Positions 1 through 12,639 of a stretch of 64,000 nt of DNA are shown here, one piece after another. The stretch is taken from contig NW_019091655.1 in assembly GCF_001949145.1 (NCBI RefSeq), forward strand, positions 206,402-270,401, in the 5' to 3' direction. This stretch comes from Acanthaster planci (lineage: Eukaryota; Echinodermata; Asteroidea; Valvatida; Acanthasteridae). Below the pieces are notes generated by a model. It searched no databases and was not told the origin of the DNA. It saw only the letters and a list, made by a program, of their open reading frames with translations. Both the position numbers and the translations under genes were made by a program. Within the stretch, counting starts at the first letter, position 1. Every line of letters starts with the position of its first letter.

Positions 1-3000
1 AGGTCAGTTATTGCAGAAATGCTGAAGACATCAATCTATGAATAAGGTGACAACACTTTTTCTAGTTCTTGACATAGCACAGCCGTCAAGACAATGAGGG
101 GTCAAGTGATGTAATGTTCAAGACCTTATTTTAAAGATGGCGACTGTGAGAGCGAGCCCATGAGATTGAATGGGTGAAGGCAAAAAGAATGGAAAATGCC
201 AGAACGTGAGTGAAATCATTCAATAAATGGCGCTAAGAAAGCAGAGAGGCTAAGGATCAATTCCGTGTGCTAACAAAATTGCACCTATGATTATAAGAGG
301 GTGAGCCAAACTTTTTCACTACACTGACACAAATAGCATATACAGATGTTTGGCTAAGGATAGAGCGGGACTGAGAGTCTGTGCCACGTCACTAGTGGGG
401 CTACTCACCGTCATGACTGCCAGCCGATGCCTAATCTATATCACTCAGTGTCAGGAGAAATTTGATTGCATAGCCGTATCAAGTTCGATTCCAAAAACCC
501 ATAGCGTTACGACGCCATCTAAACTCCATTGGCTCGAAGTCACACGGAGCATAAAGGATTTCTGAGTTCTCGAAGTAGGCCTATCCTAAAGCCCTTGGCT
601 TGGTCTAGTTCGAGTACAACGTTAGGCCAAAAATTACTGTGATATTTTTTCGGGTAAATTACCTTTTCCCCAAACAAAAAATACTTACGTAATTCATTAA
701 CCAACAACGTCATTCGAAAATTCCAGTATCGTAGTAAACATGACTTTACAGGGATGGAAAAGGGTGGAAACTGTTACTCTTCACAGCTGATCGACGCAGG
801 TATGGACAAAAACTAGCAGGGCAGCCATCCACATAGCTTCCCCTGCCATGACCGTATAAACACATGACGACAACAAATGGCACCAGTCTTCATTAGGACA
901 AAGGCCAACAAACTTTTGTGGATGTAAACAGAACAGGGCGCCATCTATCTAAAAATTGCAACATTTCACATTGTTAAGTTTCCCGATATTTCCCAATGAA
1001 GAAATCCAACAAAACACAAACAACTGACTTTCAGTAACGATACCTGACCACAGGAACTGATGAATAGGTGCCAACTGTTTTCATGAAACTTCAGCTAGTA
1101 AACCTCACATGACAAAATTTTCGAAACAATAAAATAGGAAGATCCACATGCACAGTTTAACCATTGCAAAACATTTGTTAAGTTCCTTGAACGTGTTTGT
1201 CTCACTAGACACACACTAAGGTAAAATGAGGATAATGATGCTCAAATTATAGTTACCAAGTAGTTTTGGAAGAGTATATCTCCCTTCCCTTGAAAAAAGT
1301 CTTCCCAACTTGCCTGCATAGTTCAGGAATTTGTGACCAGCTCTAGAAAAATGGGTAATAAGTCACCAGATTCAGGTTATGAGTTTTTGATATGGCAGCA
1401 TTCTGTACATCACAAGCTACACTTTCATACATGAATGACCCCCTGTAGTGCGCACCATTCCGGAGATATATAGGCATTTGTATATCCACATTTTTGTTTT
1501 CAATAAAAAAGCTCATAAAATGTAGCGCTTGGAAACACAATATTATATAGGATTTCTTACTGAATGATCGATCTTTCATCTTTATTCATCAGTATCAATG
1601 TTTCTAGTCGCAAATCCTGAAAATATAAATATTAAAAGCTATTAAAGGAAAAAACACAAAACCACATTTTTGAAGAAATCTTGCCCTCTTCAAATAGAAC
1701 AGGCCATTACGTGTTTTGGTATGACACGACTTACCCTTTTTTGCAGAGCAGGTCACATTTGGAAGAGCCTTTTTTACATAAGCTAAAGTTATTGGGTAAT
1801 CCAACAAGAAGTAACTTCTGTAGATCCAGAAAAAATTGAAAATTTGAAACTCACTACTTAAAAACCTTTTGTAATAAGTAATGACATATAACTTCAAAGT
1901 TTACCCATTTCATGCGATGACTTTCCCACCAGCAAAAGTTGGAAATTCTTACACTAACAAAATTAATACCAAAAAAAGTCCATCCAGACAGACTGGTGCT
2001 ACTGGCTTGAAGCACGTAACACCCATGTACTTTTCTACTTTTCCTTGAAATAAGCCATTACACCGACTATGGGTTGACAAACAAGAAAACAAAGGAGTGC
2101 CTACTTGAAAGCAAATACATATCTAACCCAATCAGTAATAACATGAAAATGAAAGTGGATTTCAAAGAATATTCCAATATCAAACCCGAGCCCCCCCCAA
2201 ATTAAACTGTAGTCATGTATAAGAGTAACTTTCAACTGTCAATTTACCAAACAATTATGCTCAAATGCATATAACGTCTGATTAACATCAACAAACAACA
2301 CTTAAGAGCTCAGCTTGCATAATTATTTTTTTTTTACCAGCAATAACAATGAATATTCCTGACATATTCAGTTTTTGTCTTTTTATTCACCCATGCAATA
2401 CTAGAGCGTTGGATGTATTTCAATATTTTGCCCTTTACAGACAATATACCCTGTCACTGCATGGGTGCTCAACTATCTGCCATATTATGATGGGGGTGAG
2501 ATCTTATTCTCTTCAAGATATGACAGAATAACTTTAAAAAACACCTGAATAAATCCCTGTGGTCAGGTTGCTGGGTGGTTGATCCCCTGCCACTGAATTA
2601 TTCTTCTTGTAAAATAGTGACTCCTTGGTAGTCAGAGTTTGACAAGATGTTGTGCTACATGCATGAATGGTAGGCAGGGTCCTGGCCCCTCACACAGACA
2701 ACATGGCAGCAGTATGGATAAAAACCAAACAGGCTTCCTCTATTTGACAAACAAAAAAACAATTCTGAACTTCCAAGTGATGCTGATGCTTGTAATAGAA
2801 AGAACAAAAACAAAAAATTAAAATATGCTACCTGACCAGGCAGTCTGAAGAAACGCAGGAACATCTGTTGATTGTTCTCACAATTTTGATCGGAAAGGAA
2901 TATGGGAAATTGAAAACATAAGTCAGTTATTCAGGCACTGTATAAGAGAAATAAATGTTTCTGCAATGGAAACACTGAATGAAGAAATTCACTGAAAGTC

Positions 3001-5300
3001 TCAGTCCACTCACATTTGCTGAGTGGAAAAGAACATTCCATCTGTCACTTCATCGGATTACACTTCATAAACATTCACTATTTGTATAACAGACATACTC
3101 GAATAAACACAACATATGAGTGCCTTACACATGTTACAGTCATTCCATTTGAATTCCTATCACCTTTTGCATTCTGCAAGCTGTGTAATGTTAAGCTAGA
3201 ACAAAAATCACACCCATCGAGCATCTTAACTTTTACATTCTACAGTGACAGAAAGAAAAATGCCAAAGAGTGAATATGAATGTATAGATCGTTACTTTGT
3301 TTTAAAATCGAAAAAGTTGAAGAGATTACCGAGGGGCTTAGATGTAAGTATGTAGTGACTGCTTCAAGTAACCCCTACAACACTAAAAGTTCGGTAATCT
3401 AATGTCCAAAATATGCTTTAAAGGTGTCTTTTCTAAAATCTTATCCAAGTTGACTAAGGTCAAGGTTTCTGTTTGCCCAGAATGCATGACCTCCATGGCA
3501 ATATTGCGGTAACACAAACCCACAGATTGCATATGGGCTTTGGAAACTTTCTGCACACTTAATATCCTTATTTGCACACTTAGCACCATTTCTTCTCACA
3601 AATTTTCCTTGTTTCCCCAAACATCCTTGAACTAAAGGATATTAACATATACTGTGATGTTAACATCCGTTTGGAAAGCCACATCCAGTCTATGAAATGA
3701 ACTCAACAGCAAGTTAATATACATACATTTCTTTTCAAATATTTGTCATAACTATGATTTCATAATAGACACTAAACTGTCCCATGCAGGTTGCCATTTT
3801 GTTCATGTCGTACCAGTTTGTCACAAAACAGACCTAAATTGAGCCTGAAGTTGTCAGACCTATCTTACTGGTTTCGGATTCTGAAACATCTTGCACAACT
3901 GAAATCCAGGACACTCTAGTGTTTTCAACCATGAGATTTAGACATACATATTCAACTATATGCTCTTGAATCAATGAAAAACTTACTACAACACCTGAGT
4001 AATTCCCAATATCGGATCAGTCGGTCATCGATAACATGCCAGTGACTTCATCGGTATATTCAACAGTGACTGTTGAAATTCAACTCAGTTGAATGTATTG
4101 TTGAATTGCAAGCGTAGTGGGCATACACACAGTTGCAACTCTTTCGACCGAGAATGTTGCACTACGCATGCATGTGGAAGGCACAGACTCGGCCTTTCAC
4201 ACAACACAAACTTTTGTTTGCAGTTTCGAACAGGAAAACCCTGTGTTGAACTAAGTAAAGTAGTGACTTGTCCACCAACAGGATTTAAGGAGCGTCTCTG
4301 AAGTTGGGAATGTTTGCATTCCACTGGACAATTCCAACTGGAACACTAGCATTCCATCGGAACATTTACGCATGAAAGGAACAGTCCACTTTGTGTATGG
4401 ACCATTTCGAGGTAGTGTTCGGATGGTAATGAAGTGCTCCCAGTAGACCGGCCAACCATTCTGGAATGGAAACAAGGCTCTCCAAACAGAACATTCTAAC
4501 CATTCTGAATAATAAGACACTCCCTCTTTCCTGTGCTGACAAATAATGAATGTTTCATATCTGTGCGATGGAAATAATATTTTCATTTACAGACAGATTG
4601 AATGCCCTAATGCACTGGGGTCAACAAAATGGAAAAGAAACATTACATCTCTCAACTCATGAAATTATTCACATCGCTGCCCTAATAAACATTCATTATT
4701 TGTACAGTAAAGTTTTTTGAGGATTAACCCCAACAGCCCTGAATCCTCCAATTTTAATATGATTTTGTGCACACCCTAGGGAGTTAGGGTTAACTTAAGA
4801 CTCATTCTGTGGGATCAGATTACATTTTGCTAAAAGGCTGCAAAATCTCACCCGCTTTAAAGGAATAGCATTATGGGAACTGAAAGATATTCTAATGCAC
4901 AGAAGATCGACAAAATAAATGAAACAACGTCATTTTTTTGCATCTCTACTGCAATATCTCAAACTAAACCTGGGATTGAAAACCTGGCAAAAGGACCAAG
5001 TCGTTTCTCAATGGAATCATGGTCCGTGGGTAAAGAAAGTGAACAGCAGTGAACAGGCGACAAATTGTTGGATACCATGAGCAGAAGGACAACCAGCAAG
5101 CTCAAAACACTGCTTCTTTAACCCTAACAGTCCTCAGTCCTCCAACAGGTGAAGGATTGAGGACTGTTAGGGTTAATGGAAACAGCTGTACAGCGACTTT
5201 ATCCTGTTTTGTTGTAAGTCTTTAAAAGTCTCTCATGCAATCTCCAGGGCCTTCTTGTTGCCTGGAACTTTAAAATCTATGCGACAGGAGTCAGTTTATA
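1..5300. other. Intergenic or unassigned DNA, no gene recognised
   Basis: I see no exon-like reading frame with family similarity on either strand; the open frames here are short and of low complexity. The stretch holds scattered repeat fragments. Two related copies of one repeat lie in the same orientation at about 3,024-3,092 and 4,630-4,707 (both contain tggaaaagaa and an attatttgta-like end). A short palindrome lies at 5,119-5,176. The right part, near 5,300-5,600, probably belongs to the 3' untranslated region of the minus-strand EDF1 gene. Confidence 0.5.
5119..5176. repeat. Palindrome TTAACCCTAACAGTCCTC...
   Basis: An inverted repeat whose arms begin ttaaccctaacagtcctc and end in the complement, gaggactgttagggttaa, with a short spacer. 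A diverged copy of the left arm occurs at about 4,725-4,752 in the same orientation, so the 4,725-5,176 interval may be a small fold-back transposon with a nested second copy of its end. There is no coding content. Confidence 0.55.
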
Positions 5301-5320
5301 ACAGGTTTTTCAGAAACAAC

Positions 5321-5326
5321 TTTATT
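5321..5326 (-). promoter_or_regulatory. Candidate polyadenylation signal of EDF1
   Basis: The plus-strand tttatt reads AATAAA on the minus strand, about 285 bases after the EDF1 stop codon, a plausible distance for a 3' untranslated region. The hexamer is short and could occur by chance. Confidence 0.35.
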
Positions 5327-5608
5327 GTCACAGTCTCTGCTTGGATTGGAACAAAGCTCCAAATGATCCTCCCTCATCCAAGAAAACAAAAACCCTAACC
5401 TTTGGGCTCGAAATACAGAAAATAGGTTGCTGAAAGAAGTCTTTCCGTAATTTTGAGTTTTGTACATTGCTTATTAAGATTGTGGTGTTGGTGCGATGCC
5501 TACAATGAGATGATTAAACGGTTCCCATAGTAACAATGTTGATGATGATAATGATGATGACTCCTCTCTGATGGGTTGGCTGGTGTCCGCATCTGGAAGT
5601 AAGTCCCA

Positions 5609-8600
5609 TTACTTCTTACTCCCAAGCGGTTGTCCAATTTCCTTTCCTCTTAACTTCAATCCTATCAAAACAAAGCAGGGAAAGAAAATCAGTACTGTGA
5701 CCACTGACGTAACAACACAACGTTTACAGCCACATCTGTGATTTCCCTGACTGGCAGAAATAAAAAGTTGAAAGTTTCATGCACAATGCTTCTTTCAATT
5801 CTTTAGGAGTCCATCATTGTGACAAGCTCTGGTTTGGGCAAACAGTTATACTGCATGGTGCAAGGCACGCAGTGCAACACACTTTGATTTGCCAAAGTAC
5901 AGCCTAGTGTATGTGTCCCCCTCTGTGTGACAAGTCACCAGAGCCTCTTTTGAGCTTAGGGTCTTCAAATGAACCTCACACACAATGTAAAGCAGCAGGA
6001 GCCCTCTGCATTCTTCACCTGCATAATAGGGCCATTCTAGATTATTTGCATGACAAAAACATTGGGAATCCTACCGCTGACAATCCTTCCCAGGCTTCTG
6101 AAAATGGCCCAAGTACATTTCCATTATTTATGCCTTTCTACTATAAACTGAAACAAAATTATTGAAAAAAAATGGTCCTGACTCTTATTTTTACAGAATG
6201 AATCACATACAGTGTATTATGAAACACTACTGAATAAGACATGCAGCATTGGGGAGCCATGAGGGAAATCAAGAAAGACAAAGAAAGAAATCTCTTGCCA
6301 ATTTTATCCTTGAACAATTTTTAACAAGTCGTTATGGGTTTCTGGTTCCACTTTGGAACCAGTTTCATACAAAAATGTCTTTGTGCCTGGGCAGCCCGTT
6401 CCACTGCACAGCCCTCGTCTTAGCACTTACCGATTGCTCGCTCTATCTTGGCCAGAATGGCCTGGTTGGGGATGGCTCGACCTGCCTCATAGTCGTTAAT
6501 GACCTGCGGTTTCTCATTGATTTTCTGGTAATGAAAATTCAACCCAGGGAAAAAAAAAGAATGAGTCTGGTGAGCACTGAAGCAACAAGTTTATTGTACT
6601 ATGGATTGCAAGCAGCAATGACAGATGGCAATGTATTGCCGATTAATGGGAGCCCGTGTGGGACACACCATCTGCTAGAACAAGATAATATGAATGCAAT
6701 GTTTTGTATGCATGACAAAGTTTCATTACAATGCACACAAATCCTCAGAATCTTTGTGGAAGAACGTACACTAATGTGAGCAAATTGCGGAAGTTTGGCT
6801 CAATGGTAAATAATTTCTCCTTCCTTTGTGCCAAAGTTGGAGGATTCAACCTTTTGAGAACACACATCCTCAGAACGTGAAATAAAGGTTGTGTATGTGA
6901 GTCATATTTCCAATAAGAGCTTTTGTTCCACAGGGATAAACACGAGTAGACCTTTTGTGCTATCCCCCTGTAACAAGAGCAGTCACTTGAAAGATGGCTG
7001 CCATGCACAACCTTTATAAGACAGAAATAAAGGCATTAATGAATATCTTAAATAACAAAACCACTTTGAAGATGGAAAGCGTGATCACGACAAATATAAA
7101 AATTTGCCGGGGCAGGGGCAACAACCAAAGAAGATAATAAACTTCTGGTTGATATATGCAACATTGAAGGCAAAACCTGGCCTCTTTAAAGCAACACCTG
7201 CCGATGGACAGGGTTGTGAATTTCTCCTCTTAGAACTCAAATTTTGTGCTTCTTTGCTTTATGGTTAATGAAATGTTTTGAGGTTTCTTTGGCATTTCGT
7301 AGCTACACAATGTACCATGACACTTTTATTTATAATGGTTGAATCGACAATATACATGTATGTGTATCATGTTGTTTGACCACTGCAAGTTCTATGTGCA
7401 TTTGGCAGTGTTAGATTTACATACAGAGAGCCAATATAAATAAACCACTGCTTTCTGAATTTTAACACAGTCTGACCAACCCTGACCAACATCAGAAGAA
7501 AACATACTCACTGATGTGAGACATGAATGAAATATCTAGTGTCTAGGCCCAATTTCATTGGCACTGCTTAACAGTCAGCAGGAAAAGTTGTGCTTAGTAT
7601 AGTAAAAAAAAAGTTGCCAACCGCAAGCATATTTTATGGCGGTGCTTGGTGTGGTTGTGCTAACAGTTACGTGTACATAGAGATTTCCACTGTTTAGTCA
7701 CCAAATTCAACCAATTTTTCCTCCAAGGTAAGCATGCCTTTTACGGTGCTCACTGCTTACAGTCTCCATGTAATACACAAGAGCCTCTGGTAGTATACAA
7801 CTGTGTGCTTGGCAGCGCCGTGAAATGAGACCCTGGCCAATCTGTCCCAACAACAACTCATTGTAAGATAAAGTTGGGCCTTTTCAAGTACCAATTTCCG
7901 GCATAATCTCTTGGTGCACTTTCAATGTCAGTGTAGAGTTCTGACCAGTTCCTGATTTCTCCCTCTAAGAGACTGAACAAATTTGGTCAGCTCAAAAATG
8001 TCAACACGCAGGAAGACATGAATACAATGTCTTCACTCCACAAAAAATGCGTGAACAAGTTTGCAGAATTTGTTGGGCCTGTGGTCCTCCCCAGTGATGA
8101 CATTTGCAAGAGGCGAGTCAACATTACAGTGGTCATACCATGAGTATACCACACACCAACAACTCGAATGTAGCTCTCCGATGGACTTCTCAAAGATAAA
8201 TTCCCTCACCGTGGCCAGCTCCTTCTGCGTCATCTCTTTCTGCTGTCTGCCCCGTTGGATCACCTTGCCAACTTCCAGCTTCACTCGCTCATCTGTCATT
8301 GAAAGACGAGAACGGTACAAAGTCCTCATTTGGCTAGTGCACATTGGTAACCAACAAACAGCAAAGTTCTGCTGGATAAAAATGTGACAACACTTCCACC
8401 AGCAAAAACGCCAAAGGTGATGAAATGAATTTCCATACATGTACTATCTTTTGAATATCTGGCTTTCATTAGAACAAAAATGATGGGCAATCACATTTCT
8501 AATGGAGTGAAGACCAAGACCTAGCTCTAGACAAGAGATTCAGATGCAGCCTAAGCTAACTTTGTCAGATGATTAGAATAGCTGACCAGAGTAAGGCACC

Positions 8601-11600
8601 CTCCACTGGAAAACTTAACTGAGCAAGTTTCACACCCGGCAATTTTTTTTTTTGTAGTTTGGATGGCAAATGCTTACACACACAAATATGGGCCAACTTC
8701 AGTTCAACTAAGCAAAACTAAATGCAAGTAAGCCTAACAAAAGTACACAGTACGACATGCCAACAAGGCCAGGGATTGATTCATGCATATCACGTCTTCC
8801 TTTACATCACCAAGCTGATTGCAGGCAAGGAGCCATAAAACAAGTCTTCTGATTGGTCATCAAAAGCTGGGGGGGTCAAGTGGGGTATCATTTTGCATGA
8901 GTAATCCGCATATGCGCACAAATATCACAGACGCTCGTCTGCAATGGAAAACCAATTATACAGACTAAAACCTCCCGAGAAGTTGAACGAAATTCAAAAA
9001 AAAAGGAAAAACAACACTGTACAGGATAGCCTATGCCAACTTACGGTGCAATTCCTCTGTTTCTCGGTCAAGCTTTGCCGTACTGCAGTCAGTTGAGCGT
9101 TTCTTATTCTGTGCTGCATTAACTGTCAAAAGAAAAACAGCCAAAAGGCCAAAAGTATCTGAGAACATGCAATTTGTGTAAAGGTCGAGATGTCATGTTT
9201 GAGGGAGTTTGACATTAGAGTGACCTGGCCAACTGATTGGATCACTTGGTCAGGTGGAATTTGGAAAACCTATGAAAGAGTCTAAATCAAGGGGTTTGAG
9301 AAATTCAGTAGGGGCAATTTACAGCACACTGTGCCCCCAAGAGATTGCAAGGAGAGGCCATTTTCGTCAAGTCAACAATTGACAAAAAACATGGCTGACT
9401 GGCCACTAATTCCACTTATTTGAAGACAACTTGGGGAAAGGTTTTGTAGGTTAGGGCATTTCATGCTACACAAAAAACACCATTTTGATCAGTTAGCATT
9501 GACGCTCAAAACACACGAATCTTCTACTAAGATAAATAATCACTTGAATCAAAATTCAAGTTCCAACGTGCAGTGTAGCCAGCGAAAAGAATATGTTTAC
9601 CATTTCCCACAATGCACTGTGGAAAGAGCCTTTCTGCAGCAACCTCTTGGTGGTGCACTGCATTCTGAACCACCCACATTTGTTGCAAATTTTATCAAAC
9701 TTGGAATCAAAATCATGATTCCACTTGTTTGAAGTTCTGAAACAACTTTCTGTAAGAATTCTAAGGGACATTGTTTGGGAAAAAAGGATTCTACATGAGC
9801 AAGATGATCTGCTTCTTGCACTGATGTATAAATTTGGGATGAGTTGCAGATGGTAAGAAAAAAATTACATTTCAACCTTATCCCCAAATCTTTTGAAATC
9901 CACCACATAATTTCCAAAAGATTTGGAAAGACTGATGAATGTAAAGACTAGTTATAGATTTGGCTACAATGGTGAGTTGAAGCTAGGTCCAGGAAATGAA
10001 ATTTCAGCTTTCCTAGGCCGTTTTCCAATACTCTTCTGGGGCTCCGTCTCAGGCTTCAACTGTTTTTTTTTACTTCCTGACTTTGGAGTTGCAAGTGCAA
10101 TAGTAAGTTTGACAGTGCCACAAAACATCAAGTCAGATGCAAAAGAGCCAAACATTACAGTACTTCAATTTATGTTAAACACTTCAGGCCTCCAATCCGG
10201 CATTGGTTTCCAACACGAAGCCTGAGACGGAGACGAAGTTGAGTATTGGAAAACGGCCCTACAATGAATTTATTTGCTTACATTTCAACCTTGTTTCCAC
10301 AGCATCACCTCTTCTCATCGCGCTGTTGACAGCCTAGCAACAAATCAAGGAATGATACACCCAACAAGGGAAATCATTTTAACCAAGATAGAATAAAACA
10401 TGTAACTGCAGAAGAACACATTTTTAGTCTCACTTCTAAACTTGACTGATGGGATGCTAAGATGTTACAGAAATTACTGAGACTTTTGTAAAGTGAGCTT
10501 TTTTGTTCTGCATGGTTTTTCTACTCTTGGAATACAAGTTTGTGCTGTATCTCAAAACAATTATTTTTTTATTGTATCAAAATCTAACTGAAGGCCTGCA
10601 CTGCATGAATATTCAAACATCCTTTGAAATGTCTATCACGTGTGTTGTGCAATGAACAATAACTGGTAAGACAATCCTTACACAGACCTCTGCATTAGTA
10701 GGCCAATACTAGATAAGTATATTCAACATATGTCTGTCTTCACGTGCCAAAATTGGTAACAATTTCACTCTTTCTAGCAATGCCCCTGACAACTCTCAAT
10801 CTCTTAGCTTTGGAGAAGCAATTTTGAAGGTATTTAACTGAGTCTGTGTTGTCATTTCTGGGAAATATTTGGGGGCTTGGTGTAACCCCAGACTAGCCCT
10901 AGTCTACTGGACTACCTCCATATCCTTAACCCTACACCCACCCACCCCCCAAAATTGGGGACTTTGCAAACAGCTTCCTTAAAGCTCCATTTTTCTTATA
11001 AATGCGGCTTCACTCACAATTTCAGGCTATTCTTAAACTGTTTCAGTCATTAAAAGTTTGGTCTCTATTTGGTTGTCTTAACATGGTCATTCATTTTCTA
11101 TGGCAGTACATTTTCGATCACTGAAGCTTTTTTATCAAAGCCCACACTTGGGGGGGGGTTTGGGCACTGGGTCAAGGATACTCAGGTAGTCTACCGGACT
11201 GGCCCTAGTCTGCAGCTGGGTATATGATAGCAGTAACATTCTGCTAAAATAGGAAAAAAAATTGACTTTTCCTGGCCAAGGTGCTAGCACAGCCCAGTAG
11301 GCCAATGACCCTCAAAGTCACAAAGCATACAAAAGGAGTAGGCCTGGGCCTATTTTTTTGCCTCTTGCGTTTTGCTAGAGCAACATTTTCTACCTCAAAT
11401 TTCACTGTCAGTGAAATTTTATCAAGCTTTCAAAATGTCCATTCATTAATCTCAACTTTACTTATCTGCTACAAGATCAAAGGAAGTTTTATTTTGGCCT
11501 AATTTTTTGAAGTTAAATGAGCTTTTTTTAAAACATGCCACCAAAGAAAATAATTTCATAACAAATTTGTAGTTGGGTATGTATGAGTGGAAGTAATTAT

Positions 11601-12396
11601 GATTTACAAGGATTTATCAACTTTAAAGAACGTCTTAAATATTAATGTAGGATTTTGAGATTTGTTTAAGTGCACCAAGTTAGAAAGGGTAGCATGGTTA
11701 ACTGAAAGGACACTTATTCTTCTTTTATTATTTGGTAGATTCATACCCTTGGAGGATTTTTTAAGGGAACTAAAGTCTGATATTATTCCTTGTAGACAGT
11801 ACTGTTTTCAATGTACCTGGCTGGTGTAAACATGTAGACCTGTATAACATGTCTAAAATTTGGAAACAATAGAGTACCAAAGTGAATACATCGCATGCAA
11901 TTATGTGTGTAAAAGACATTTGCGCGAGTACCAGCGTGTGAACCAACACAACAATCATGCCTACTCCATTCGTTTGTAGAGGCTACAGCATTTCCTGATC
12001 TTAAATGACCATGATGACATCACACTTTACATGCTTACACTTTTTAGTGCAGCCACTGCATTTTTAACAACCGTCACAGTCATGACCTGATGACAGTAAG
12101 CCAAGTGTTATTACTAAATACCTTCCTTTAGAAAAAAAGAGCTATTCAAATTTAATACAGGAAGAAAATGTAAAAATGTGCTCTGGTTTCGTTAGATTCC
12201 TAATTCCGTTGCAATACCGACAATGATCAGATGATGCAACTTTTGTTTTTCTACCTCCATCAATCCCATTATTTGTGGACATGTTGGACATGTTGGATAA
12301 ACGCCATGAACACTATACCTGTGATGATCTGGCTTGTTTGGCAGTTGGAGCCTTCTTTCTGAGGTAGGTAACTTGATCCCAATCACTTTCAGCCAT
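5609..12396 (-). CDS. EDF1: Endothelial differentiation-related factor 1 (multiprotein bridging factor 1)
   Basis: EDF1/MBF1 is a small conserved coactivator that bridges DNA-bound activators and TBP, and also acts at stalled or collided ribosomes. Six coding exons on the minus strand join without a stop to 145 residues (human about 148): 12396-12319, 10333-10282, 9122-9045, 8292-8210, 6524-6431, 5661-5609. The N-terminal MBF1 region starts [28 protein letters not shown] follows. The Cro/C1-type helix-turn-helix runs from [19 protein letters not shown] through [19 protein letters not shown] to the end, [17 protein letters not shown]. All introns have GT/AG ends. For exon 2 the donor at 10,281 (GTAAGC) was chosen because the nearer GTTGAA would put a stop in exon 3. 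The start ATG has A at -3 and G at +4. Confidence 0.95.
7546..7833. mobile_element. Fold-back MITE in EDF1 intron
   Basis: The ends are imperfect inverted repeats: ggcccaatttcattggcact at the left and the approximate complement, gcgccgtgaaatgagaccc, at the right. They resemble the ends of the element at 41,564-41,784, so both belong to one non-autonomous family. No open frame is recognisable inside. Confidence 0.6.
10013..10262. mobile_element. Fold-back MITE in EDF1 intron 2
   Basis: The arms at about 10,013-10,057 and 10,217-10,262 are complementary: taggccgttttccaatactc at the left edge and gagtattggaaaacggccct at the right edge. The element is about 250 bp with no coding capacity. Its right end is only about 20 bases from the EDF1 exon 2 donor. 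Confidence 0.75.
10885..11221. mobile_element. Fold-back MITE with CCAGACTAGCCCTAGTCTAC ends
   Basis: The left arm, cagactagccctagtctact followed by ggactacct and ttaaccc, is repeated as an imperfect complement at 11,170-11,221 (aggtagtctaccggact, ggccctagtctgcagctggg). Poly-C and poly-G tracts lie just inside the arms. It is about 337 bp, lies in EDF1 intron 1 and is non-coding. Confidence 0.7.
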
Positions 12397-12639
12397 TTTC
12401 AGAATTTTATTGCTTTCTTGGTTGATTGAGAAAGAGCTAGCAGAAAGAGGGAGTTGAAGAAACAGCACAATCTGACGATATCCAAGCTCCTCCAAGCTCC
12501 AGCGCTGTTGAACATCGAAAACAATAGTCTGGTTGGTGTTGCAAATGTTGTTATCCAGCTAATGATAATGCGTGCGCCTGGGAACAAGACACAGAATATG
12601 TCGCCACAGAGGCTTCATATCATAAGCCCCAGCAAGCTG

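Noticed and set aside
6249-6779. 176-codon plus-strand open frame
   Set aside because: It overlaps EDF1 exon 5 on the opposite strand and has no family-like sequence; it is open by chance.
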